A DNA stretch of 11,641 nt, from positions 1 through 11,641 of the forward strand of contig JAADIC010000364.1 of the NCBI GenBank assembly GCA_013151535.1, given 5' to 3'. The position numbers and the translations under genes are program-made. Source of the stretch: Alphaproteobacteria bacterium (GTDB taxonomy: Bacteria > Pseudomonadota > Alphaproteobacteria > Rhodobacterales > Rhodobacteraceae). Below, in pieces: positions 1-5,751 of the stretch; positions within the stretch are counted from its first letter, which is position 1, and the number at the start of each line of letters is the position of its first letter. The notes under the pieces were generated by a model. It made no database searches. It was not told where the DNA came from and saw only the letters and a list, made by a program, of their open reading frames with translations.

Positions 1-280
1 TGGCGGCGCGGATTTTTTCGATGGCGTCGATCATGGTGTCATCATCGATCTCAAGCGTCTCGGCGGCGCTGATATCGGGGCTGAACAGCGCCGGCATGAC
101 ACCGGGATTGAGCCGTATGATGGCGGGCAGGGACCAGTGGGACAGGACCTCGTCCTTGTGATTGCGGATCACCAGCGTGGTGTCGCCAAAGCTGATATAA
201 ATCTCGCGCCGCTGGGCGTCGGCCGTTTCGCGCCACAGGCCCGGGGCCTCGAGTTTTTCGTATTGTTTCAATGCGGTCAT
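1..280 (-). CDS. Conserved hypothetical protein, N-terminal part (runs off left edge)
   Basis: The reading frame opens with ATG at 280 and stays open for 93 codons to the window edge, so the C-terminus is missing. The protein begins MTALKQYEKLEAPGLWRE. It continues with a short beta-rich stretch (SFGDTTLVI, then VLSHWSLPAI) and an acidic ETLEIDDDTMIDAIEKI segment. From memory, this matches the start of a conserved, uncharacterised Rhodobacteraceae protein family (Q-R-R-E, SFGD-TLVI, HWSL and LEIDDDTMI are recurring features), but I cannot name a function. Codon use looks coding and the frame is preferred over the overlapping minus-strand frame at 51-359, whose translation is Arg/His/Pro-rich and low in hydrophobics. 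The upstream sequence has only a weak Shine-Dalgarno match. It lies 99 bp downstream of the RTX gene on the same strand, with a hairpin between them, so it is probably a separate transcript. Confidence 0.7.
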   Translation of the reverse strand, partial: MTALKQYEKLEAPGLWRETADAQRREIYISFGDTTLVIRNHKDEVLSHWSLPAIIRLNPGVMPALFSPDISAAETLEIDDDTMIDAIEKIRAA

Positions 281-299
281 GCTGCCCGTATCCGCCAAA

Positions 300-328
300 C
301 CCTGCCCGCATGTGCCTGCGGGTCAGGG
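300..328 (-). terminator. Strong stem-loop between RTX gene and the left-edge gene
   Basis: CCCTG plus CCCGCA (300-310) pairs with TGCGGG plus CAGGG (317-328), giving an 11-bp GC-rich stem with one bulged T (323) and a 6-nt loop. On the minus strand it lies 51 bp past the RTX stop codon and is followed by only three T residues. It is therefore a candidate terminator for the RTX transcript, but not a textbook one. It also sits about 20 bp upstream of the left-edge gene, so a role in that gene's leader is possible. Confidence 0.5.
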
Positions 329-379
329 ATCTATAGCGTCTGTGGGGGGTGAATTCCACGCATTTCTAGGCTGGGCAGG

Positions 380-2101
380 TCAGACGAATAAAAAGTCCGT
401 CGCCGCCAGAGTGATCGCGCCGACACCGTCCAGAAAGATCGAATCGCTGACCCCGTAGTCAATCATAACACCGCCATTCACCGACGAGATGGTCAGATCG
501 GCGAATGTATAGCCGGTAAAGCCCAGCCGGTCGCTGCCTTGGGTGAAATCTGCGATCACATCATCACCGTTAATCATCGAGCCCTCAAAAAAGAAGAAAT
601 CATTCCCGGTGCCGCCGACCAGATAATCGTCAAGCGCGCCACCGACAAGCACATCGTCGCCGCCATTGCCGAACAGCCGATCATTGCCGCCCATACCGTA
701 CAGAATGTTGTCAAAATCGTTGCCATACATGCGGTTGGCGGAATCATTACCGGTGGCCTTGGACAGGTTTCCGGCCCCCTGATGCAGGCGGATATTCTCG
801 ACATTGAAGCCCAGCGTGAAGGAATTGGCAAAAGAAATGACCGTGTCGGTTCCCTGGCCCGGGTCTTCGCTGATAAGGTCGGTGCTTTCGCGCACCACAT
901 AGCGATCATTGCCAAGGCCGCCGCTCATGGTATCGGTGCCGGTGCCGCCATCCAGATAATCATTGCCGTCGCCACCGATCAGAGTGTCGGCACCGGCCCG
1001 CCCGAACAGAAAATCGTCGCCCCCAAGACCGACCAGCAGGTTGGCGTTTTCGTTGCCGGTGATGGTGTTGTCCAAGGCATTGCCAAAACCCTGTTCGGCG
1101 CTGGTGAAGGCCTTCAGGACCAGGTTTTCGACATTGGCCGACAGTTGATAGCTCACCGTGCTTGAGACAACTTTGTCGATGCCGTTCCCGGCGGTCTCGA
1201 TGACTTCGTCAGAGCCCTCGTCCACGATATAGGTGTCGTTGCCGGCCCCGCCATTCATGTAATCGACCCCGGTGCCGCCATCCAGCACGTCATTGCCGTC
1301 TTCGCCGTAAAGGTTGTCGCTCTGGGCACCACCCAGTAACACGTCATCGCCGGTGCCGCCGCGCATTTCATCGGCTCCGGTGCCGCCGATCAGCCGGTCA
1401 TTGCCAGCATTGCCGAACATCTGGTCGGCCCCGCGATCGCCGTGCAGCACATCATTGCCATTGCCGCCGCTCATATAGTCGCCGCCCTTGCCGCCGCGCA
1501 TTTTGTCGTCGCCGTCATTGCCATAGAGCACATCCTCGCCCCGGCCGCCATAGACTTTGTCGGCACCATAGCCGCCAAAAAGACGGTCATCCCCGGTGCC
1601 ACCCTGAATGAAATCGTTGCCAGCCCCGCCGGCAATATCATCGTTACCGCCATAGCCGAGCAAGACATCATCGCCGCCATAGCCGTTGAGAGAGTCGTTA
1701 AAATCGGACCCTTTGAATTTGTCGTCGCCATTCCAGACAGTGGCGACGAAATAGCCGTAATCGCCGTTGAACAGATCGACCAGAGGCAGGGAAAACCCGT
1801 ACATGACGATGTCCGCGGTTGAGCCGCCAAGAAAATCCACCGACATCGAGGTGACGGTTCCGCCGGTCGGGGTGACAGCCCCCGCACCGCCGGTGGATGT
1901 GAAGCCGCTGCCTTTGTACCAGCCATGGCCGTTGCCGGCGTAAAATGCGGTGTCAAAATAGAACAGGCTGCTGGTGAAAGGGCCGGCGCCGTGGCTGTCT
2001 GGGCCGTCGGCGACAAACTGGTTACTGGGTCCGCCGGGGATTGCCAAAATAACCGAATTTTCGATCCCGAAACGTGATGCGCGCGCGTTGAGTACAGCCA
2101 T
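380..2101 (-). CDS. RTX (hemolysin-type calcium-binding repeat) protein, 573 aa
   Basis: Predicted secreted calcium-binding RTX protein. Residues 1-120 form a Gly/Ser/Phe-rich N-terminal region with no motif I recognise; there is no HExxH zinc-protease site. Residues 141-293 are 17 consecutive in-register nonapeptides of the GGxGxDxUx type, which bind Ca2+ and fold as a parallel beta-roll outside the cell. Two further blocks lie at 341-403 and 452-505. They are separated by linkers at about 294-340 and 404-451, both containing an NVEN(L/I) motif. The C-terminus (about 506-573) has DVIADFTQGSDRLGF and ends in ATDFLFV, as in type I secretion substrates with an uncleaved C-terminal signal. There is no Sec signal peptide. 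The ATG at 2101 follows a GGGGA-like ribosome site. No ABC exporter or membrane fusion protein is nearby, so export would use components encoded elsewhere. The enzymatic or structural role is unknown. Confidence 0.93.
   Translation of the reverse strand: MAVLNARASRFGIENSVILAIPGGPSNQFVADGPDSHGAGPFTSSLFYFDTAFYAGNGHGWYKGSGFTSTGGAGAVTPTGGTVTSMSVDFLGGSTADIVMYGFSLPLVDLFNGDYGYFVATVWNGDDKFKGSDFNDSLNGYGGDDVLLGYGGNDDIAGGAGNDFIQGGTGDDRLFGGYGADKVYGGRGEDVLYGNDGDDKMRGGKGGDYMSGGNGNDVLHGDRGADQMFGNAGNDRLIGGTGADEMRGGTGDDVLLGGAQSDNLYGEDGNDVLDGGTGVDYMNGGAGNDTYIVDEGSDEVIETAGNGIDKVVSSTVSYQLSANVENLVLKAFTSAEQGFGNALDNTITGNENANLLVGLGGDDFLFGRAGADTLIGGDGNDYLDGGTGTDTMSGGLGNDRYVVRESTDLISEDPGQGTDTVISFANSFTLGFNVENIRLHQGAGNLSKATGNDSANRMYGNDFDNILYGMGGNDRLFGNGGDDVLVGGALDDYLVGGTGNDFFFFEGSMINGDDVIADFTQGSDRLGFTGYTFADLTISSVNGGVMIDYGVSDSIFLDGVGAITLAATDFLFV
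596..1258 (-). repeat. Tandem duplication of an ~110-residue module within the RTX gene
   Basis: Residues 282-391 (929-1258) and 392-502 (596-928) align over their whole length with an offset of 110-111 residues. Paired landmarks are M-x-GGxGND-x-Y (282 and 392), D-x-(V/I)-(I/S)-E (298 and 408), NVEN(L/I)-x-L (323 and 433), GN....N (340 and 451), and the following nonapeptides ending GGTG(T/N)D. Each module is one linker plus five to seven nonapeptides. Sequence identity is moderate, so the duplication is old. Confidence 0.75.
1223..1681 (-). repeat. 27-bp-period coding repeat: 17 unbroken RTX nonapeptides
   Basis: This segment encodes residues 141-293, seventeen 9-residue units in a row without any register break, mostly of the form (G/Y/N)xGxDxxxG. 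Examples are YGGDDVLLG, GTGDDRLFG and GNGNDVLHG. The copies are diverged at DNA level, so this is an old protein repeat rather than a recent slippage expansion. Confidence 0.9.
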
Positions 2102-2354
2102 GACCTATTTTCCCCGTCAAAATCAGTTTGATGCAGCAGGCGCAATTCTTGCGCCGTGACCTGCCGATAAGCCTGAAATTCCCCAAGCCCCGCGACAAGA
2201 CTTTCGTTAAAGTTGCCGAAATGAAAGTAAATTCCGCAATTTTGCCACGAAATAGCCAGATTTAGGGGGGCTGGCGTGGTTTTGTTGTCAGAATGCCGAG
2301 GTGATTGTTGCGCGTTTGAATACAATGCTTTGAGTGGCGGTTGATTGGCCGGAA
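2102..2354. other. Intergenic leader/promoter region of the RTX gene (no gene seen)
   Basis: 253 bp between the acyl-CoA synthetase stop and the RTX start, more AT-rich than the surroundings. The minus strand stays open here only in a frame that continues out of frame with the RTX repeats, so I read it as non-coding. I could not find a convincing -35/-10 pair. Besides the palindrome at 2139-2155 there is a spaced inverted repeat ACTTTC (2200-2205) / GAAAGT (2223-2228). Confidence 0.5.
2139..2155. promoter_or_regulatory. Perfect 7-3-7 inverted repeat upstream of the RTX gene
   Basis: GGCGCAA-TTC-TTGCGCC is a perfect 7-bp inverted repeat with a 3-nt centre, ending 37 bp before the RTX start codon on the minus strand. 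It could be a dimeric regulator operator or a tight hairpin in the mRNA leader. There is no T tract after it, so a terminator is unlikely. The regulator is unknown. Confidence 0.45.
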
Positions 2355-2380
2355 TCAGGGTAACTCACTTGCCTGATTCC
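2351..2380 (-). terminator. Perfect 9-bp stem-loop spanning the acyl-CoA synthetase stop codon
   Basis: GGAATCAGG (2351-2359) and CCTGATTCC (2372-2380) are perfect inverted repeats with a 12-nt spacer. The left arm contains the stop codon of the minus-strand acyl-CoA synthetase (2355-2357) and the right arm encodes part of its last ten residues. No T tract follows on the minus strand, so it may act as an mRNA 3'-end stabiliser or Rho-associated structure rather than an intrinsic terminator. Confidence 0.5.
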
Positions 2381-3989
2381 TTAATACGAATTTCTGGATT
2401 TTACCGGTCGAGGTTTTGGGCAATTCCTGAAAGATCACGGTTTTCGGGGTTTTGAAACCGGCCAGTCGGGCGCGGCAGAAGGCGATCAATTCGGCTTCGG
2501 TTGCGGTGCAACCCGGCTTGAGTTCGACAAAAGCGCAGGGGGTTTCGCCCCATTTCTGATCGGGGCGCGCCACCACGGCGCAGAGCGAAACGGCGCGGTG
2601 GTTCATCAACGCGCCCTCGACCTCGACCGAGGAGACATTTTCGCCGCCCGAGATGATTACATCTTTCAAGCGGTCGGTGATTTTGACATAGCCGTCGGGA
2701 TGCATGAAGGCGATGTCGCCCGAGCGGAAATAGCCACCTTCAAACGCCTGCGCCGTGGTTTCAGGGCTTTTGTAATAGCCTTTCATGACAGAATTGCCAC
2801 GAATGACGATCTCGCCCAGGGTTTGCCCGTCACGCGGCACCGGCACGCGGGTTTGTTGATCGACGACGGTGATTTCCTCCATCATCGGCATCAAAACCCC
2901 GGTGCGGGCCTTGATCGCGGCGCGGTCCTGATCCTTGAGGGTGCCCCATTGCGCATCATCCCACAGGCATTCGGACACATGGCCAAAGGTTTCGGTCAGC
3001 CCGTAGACTTGTGTCACCTCAAAGCCGATTTTCTCGATCGCCAGCAGGGTGGCGGCGGCGGGGGGCGCACCGGCAGTATAGACTTGAACTATATGGTCAA
3101 AATCACGCCGCTCGTCTGGTTTGGCGTTGATAAGGGTGTTCAGAACAATTGGTGCGCCGCCAAAATAGGCGGCCTTTTCATCGGCAATGGCGTCAAAAAT
3201 CGGCGCGGCTGCGATGTTGCGGCAGCAGATTATGGTGCCGCCCAGCATTGGCATCATCCAGCTATGGTTCCAGCCGTTGCAATGAAACAAGGGCACAATT
3301 GTCAGATAACGGGCGAAAAGCGGCATCTGCCAGGCAATGGCGGTGCCGGTGGTCATCAGATAGGCACCGCGATGGTGATAGACCACGCCTTTGGGGCGGC
3401 CAGTGGTGCCCGAAGTATAGTTTAACGCTAAACTATCCCATTCGTCCTGCGGCATGATCCAGTTGAAATCCGGGTCACCTTGCGCGATAAAATCCTCGTA
3501 TTCCAGATGTTTACCGCTGGCGGGAACATCGGCGACAGGGTCAGGAATTTCGACAATTATCGGCGCATCACCGTCGAGCCGTTCAATCGCCGCCTCAAGC
3601 ACCGCGACGAACTGGCTGTCGACCAGCACCAATCTCGCGCCACCATGGCCCAGAATATAGGCAATGGTATCCACATCCAGACGGGTGTTGATGGCATTGA
3701 GAACCGCACCGGCGGCGGGCACGCCGAAATGCGCTTCGACGATGGCCGGAATGTTCGGGCAGATCACCGACACCACATCACCGGGTTTGATATCGTGGTT
3801 AACAAGGGCCGAAGCAAGCTGCGAGCACCGGGCGTGAAACTGGGCGTAGCTATAGCGGCGATTGCCATAAACCAGCGCCTCGCGATGGGCGAAAACATCA
3901 CGCGCGCGCTGCAAATGCGACAGCGGTGTCAGCGGCACAAAATTCGCGGCAACCTTGTTCAGGCCGGTTTCATCTGCCATCTGTCCCAT
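2355..3989 (-). CDS. AMP-forming acyl-CoA synthetase (ANL superfamily), 544 aa
   Basis: Activates a carboxylic acid to an acyl-adenylate and then to the CoA thioester, consuming ATP and CoA, in the cytoplasm. All core ANL motifs are visible: P-loop YTSGTTGRPKG (191-201), substrate-pocket region with PLFHCNGW (233-240), YGLTE (329-333), YFRSGD (420-425), hinge RLKDVIISGGENVSSVEVEG (440-459) and C-terminal PKTSTGK with the catalytic lysine K530. The length is normal for the family. The substrate cannot be assigned: medium-chain fatty acids, branched or aromatic acids, or methylmercaptopropionate (DmdB-like) are all possible in this group. The frame is open to 4298, but the start at 3989 is chosen because it has GGGGGA 5 nt upstream and because further extension would run into the divergent transporter gene. 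A second ATG at 3980 is a weaker alternative. It may feed the beta-oxidation enzymes encoded further right, though it is not in their operon. Confidence 0.92.
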   Translation of the reverse strand: MGQMADETGLNKVAANFVPLTPLSHLQRARDVFAHREALVYGNRRYSYAQFHARCSQLASALVNHDIKPGDVVSVICPNIPAIVEAHFGVPAAGAVLNAINTRLDVDTIAYILGHGGARLVLVDSQFVAVLEAAIERLDGDAPIIVEIPDPVADVPASGKHLEYEDFIAQGDPDFNWIMPQDEWDSLALNYTSGTTGRPKGVVYHHRGAYLMTTGTAIAWQMPLFARYLTIVPLFHCNGWNHSWMMPMLGGTIICCRNIAAAPIFDAIADEKAAYFGGAPIVLNTLINAKPDERRDFDHIVQVYTAGAPPAAATLLAIEKIGFEVTQVYGLTETFGHVSECLWDDAQWGTLKDQDRAAIKARTGVLMPMMEEITVVDQQTRVPVPRDGQTLGEIVIRGNSVMKGYYKSPETTAQAFEGGYFRSGDIAFMHPDGYVKITDRLKDVIISGGENVSSVEVEGALMNHRAVSLCAVVARPDQKWGETPCAFVELKPGCTATEAELIAFCRARLAGFKTPKTVIFQELPKTSTGKIQKFVLRNQASELP

Positions 3990-3994
3990 AATAG

Positions 3995-4000
3995 TCCCCC
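3995..4000 (-). promoter_or_regulatory. Ribosome binding site fixing the acyl-CoA synthetase start
   Basis: GGGGGA on the minus strand lies 5 nt upstream of the ATG at 3989. It favours this start over the ATG at 3980 and over extension to 4298. Confidence 0.6.
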
Positions 4001-4044
4001 TTCTGCCGATCTGCGTCACTGGCGTCGTATTCTGGACAGATTTC

Positions 4045-4059
4045 ACCTTTGCGCAAGGT
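4045..4059. promoter_or_regulatory. Palindrome in the divergent acs/transporter promoter region
   Basis: The 105-bp gap 3990-4094 must hold promoters for two divergent genes. It contains the perfect 8-bp palindrome TTGCGCAA (4049-4056), flanked by ACC and GGT arms with one base of asymmetry. This is a plausible operator position. I could not identify unambiguous -35/-10 boxes on either strand. Confidence 0.3.
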
Positions 4060-4083
4060 TGAATAGGCCGGATCAAATGGACC

Positions 4084-4088
4084 AGAGG
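4084..4088 (+). promoter_or_regulatory. Ribosome binding site fixing the transporter start
   Basis: AGAGG lies 6 nt upstream of the ATG at 4095. It favours this start over the in-frame ATG at 4077 and the much longer upstream extension to 3480, which overlaps the acyl-CoA synthetase. Confidence 0.55.
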
Positions 4089-4094
4089 CGGCAA

Positions 4095-5006
4095 ATGACC
4101 CAGTTGAACGCAAACCGACCGTTGCTTGGCGTGTCGCTGGTGATGTTGGCGATGTTGATTCTGGGCTATATCGACAATTTCATTGCGCTGATCGCTGAGG
4201 ATGTGGGGCTGTGGCAGTTCCATTTCCTGCGCTCGATCCTGATGTGCGGGGCTTTGGCGGTGCTGGCCAAGGCGTTCAAATGGCGTATTCGGCCCCATAA
4301 CTGGCGCGCGGTGGCGGCGCGCAGTTTTCTGATGGCGTCGGTGTTCGTGCTCTATTTCGGGGCGGCGGGCATGATGCCGCTTTCGCAGGTCGGGGCCGGA
4401 TTGTTTTCGTCACCGATTTTTGTTTTGCTGTTTTCGGTGCTGTTTTATGGCACCCGCATCGGCATCTGGCGGATATTTGCGGTGGTTCTTGGCTCGGTCG
4501 GGGTGATCCTGATCCTGCGGCCCAGTGCTTCGGATGTGTCTGTGCTGAGCCTCATTCCGGTGCTGGCCGGAGCACTTTATGCGCAGGCCAATATATCAAC
4601 CCGTCAATGGTGTGGGGGTGAGCCGACAGCGGCGCTGGTGATGGGCGCGTTTCTGATGCTCGGGCTTTTCGGGGCCATTGGCTTGCTGGGGTTCACGCTG
4701 TTTCCGGCCCCGCCTGATCTGGCCGAGGCCTTGCCGTTTTTCACCCGGGGCTGGGTTGCGCCGAGCGGGCGGTTCACCTTCTGGTTATTGGTGCAGGCGG
4801 TGGGATCACTGGGCGCGGTGGCGTTGCTGACGCGGGGTTACCAGCTTGCCGAAGTGTCGTTCGTGACGGTGTTTGAATATTCCTTTCTGGTGTTTGCCGC
4901 CTTCTGGGGCTGGATGTTGTGGGGAATTGCGTTGGATCTGCGCGGAGTTCTGGGCATCGCGGCGATTATCTTGTCAGGGGTTATCATTGCGCTGCGCTCA
5001 CGTTAG
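4095..5006 (+). CDS. DMT-superfamily (EamA-type) membrane transporter, 303 aa
   Basis: Inner-membrane protein with about ten hydrophobic helices, near residues 9-27, 38-58, 75-92, 97-118, 124-141, 150-168, 181-201, 228-246, 255-278 and 284-300. The two five-helix halves are typical of the drug/metabolite transporter superfamily with two EamA domains. Supporting features are FHFLRS in the second helix, which matches the family's usual '(F)xRx' start of TM2, the charged loop KWRIRPHNWR after TM2, and a short basic C-terminus (RSR). Such proteins usually export small metabolites such as amino acids or related compounds; the substrate here cannot be deduced. It is divergent from the acyl-CoA synthetase and followed after 9 nt by the sulfotransferase, so the two plus-strand genes probably form one transcript. 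Confidence 0.88.
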   Translation: MTQLNANRPLLGVSLVMLAMLILGYIDNFIALIAEDVGLWQFHFLRSILMCGALAVLAKAFKWRIRPHNWRAVAARSFLMASVFVLYFGAAGMMPLSQVGAGLFSSPIFVLLFSVLFYGTRIGIWRIFAVVLGSVGVILILRPSASDVSVLSLIPVLAGALYAQANISTRQWCGGEPTAALVMGAFLMLGLFGAIGLLGFTLFPAPPDLAEALPFFTRGWVAPSGRFTFWLLVQAVGSLGAVALLTRGYQLAEVSFVTVFEYSFLVFAAFWGWMLWGIALDLRGVLGIAAIILSGVIIALRSR

Positions 5007-5015
5007 TGTGATCGC

Positions 5016-5675
5016 ATGATTATCTCGCGCGGACGCCGGTATATTTTCGTTCACATCCCGAAAACTGGGGGCACGTCGCTGGCTTTGGCTTTGGAGGCCA
5101 AAGCGATGAAGGACGATATCCTGATCGGCGACACCCCCAAGGCCAGGCAGCGAAAAAAGCGGCTGAAAGAGGTGGAAACCGAGGGCCGTTTGTGGAAACA
5201 TTCGCGCCTGGTGGATGTGTACGGGCTGGTTTCACAGGCGGATATGGAGGATTTCTTTGTCTTCACGCTGGTGCGCAATCCGTGGGACCGGATGGTGAGC
5301 TATTATCACTGGCTGCGCGAGCAGAGCTTTGAGGCGCGGGCGGTAAAACTGGCGCAAACACTTGATTTTACAGCATTTCTAAACCATGAAGATACGATTG
5401 AAAGTGTGCGTAATTCTTCAGATCAGGCTTATGTCAGCGACCGTACGGGCATGGACCGCTGTGATCTTTACATCAGGTTCGAGCATCTGGATGAAGATCT
5501 GGCGCGTCTTGAGGATCATCTGGAGTTTCGTTTACCACCGCTTGAGATAACCAACCAGTCCCGGCGTGAACGCGATTATCGCGGCTATTATTCGGACGAG
5601 GATGCGCGCCTTGTCAGCCGGATTTGCGCGGCGGATATTTTGCGCATTGGTTATCGGTTTGATGATTTTGTTTGA
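5016..5675 (+). CDS. Small PAPS-dependent sulfotransferase family protein, 219 aa
   Basis: Predicted to transfer a sulfuryl group from PAPS to an unknown acceptor. The N-terminus carries the 5'-phosphosulfate-binding loop HIPKTGGTSL (13-22), and residues 82-98 (LVRNPWDR followed by S95) match the 3'-phosphate-binding motif. H62 in LWKHSR lies where related proteins also have a conserved His and is a candidate catalytic residue, though this is inference. The length is typical of the compact sulfotransferase family common in Rhodobacteraceae. There is no signal peptide or membrane segment. The ATG at 5016 is the only start: the transporter's TAG stop (5004-5006) is in the same frame just upstream. 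No good Shine-Dalgarno is visible, so translation probably depends on coupling to the transporter gene. Confidence 0.87.
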   Translation: MIISRGRRYIFVHIPKTGGTSLALALEAKAMKDDILIGDTPKARQRKKRLKEVETEGRLWKHSRLVDVYGLVSQADMEDFFVFTLVRNPWDRMVSYYHWLREQSFEARAVKLAQTLDFTAFLNHEDTIESVRNSSDQAYVSDRTGMDRCDLYIRFEHLDEDLARLEDHLEFRLPPLEITNQSRRERDYRGYYSDEDARLVSRICAADILRIGYRFDDFV

Positions 5676-5695
5676 AAACTTCGGGCCTGCAGCGC

Positions 5696-5719
5696 GAGTA
5701 TTTAGAGAACAATGAAAGC
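5696..5719 (+). repeat. GAGTAT-type Rhodobacteraceae intergenic motif, copy 1
   Basis: The segment starts GAGTAT and ends AACAATGAAAGC, between the sulfotransferase stop and the convergent terminator. It resembles the one at 10341-10363 in the pattern GAGTAT, about six variable bases, then an A-rich run ending GAA(A)GC. I recall similar GAGTATTT...ATGAAG strings recurring between genes of this family; that is memory, not a search result. Confidence 0.35.
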
Positions 5720-5744
5720 CCCCCACCGATTGAGGCAGGGGGCT
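5717..5744. terminator. Bidirectional terminator between convergent operons
   Basis: AGCCCCC (5717-5723) pairs with GGGGGCT (5738-5744) across a 14-nt loop. GGTTTT follows on the plus strand and TTTCATTGTT on the minus strand. It sits 41 bp after the sulfotransferase stop and 7 bp after the FadJ stop, and so probably serves both transcripts. Confidence 0.7.
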
Positions 5745-5751
5745 GGTTTTC

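Noticed and set aside
51..359. 102-aa minus-strand frame overlapping the left-edge gene
   Set aside because: Arg/His/Pro-rich, typical of an out-of-frame reading of GC-rich DNA. The alternative frame starting at 280 gives a recognisable Rhodobacteraceae protein.
539..1165. Long plus-strand open frame (208 aa) opposite the RTX gene, with a second one at 1442-1822
   Set aside because: Their translations are Ala/Ile/Val-rich and follow the 27-bp periodicity of the antisense GGxGxD codons. They are mirror images of the RTX repeats, with no domain of their own.
1223..1681. 27-bp periodic DNA as a CRISPR array or minisatellite
   Set aside because: The period is in frame and encodes diverged RTX nonapeptides; there are no conserved repeat/spacer units.
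1471..2325. 284-aa minus-strand frame starting upstream of the RTX gene
   Set aside because: It runs through the RTX coding region in a different frame and becomes Ser/Ala/Pro/Thr-rich there. The upstream 75 or so codons show no family resemblance.
3480..4094. Upstream extension of the transporter frame to 3480
   Set aside because: It is antisense to the acyl-CoA synthetase coding sequence and hydrophilic. The ATG at 4095 has AGAGG at the right distance and begins directly before the first membrane helix.
3990..4298. N-terminal extension of the acyl-CoA synthetase to an ATG at 4298
   Set aside because: The extension overlaps the divergent transporter gene and promoter region and has no resemblance to the family. 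The ATG at 3989 has a good ribosome site and gives the usual length.
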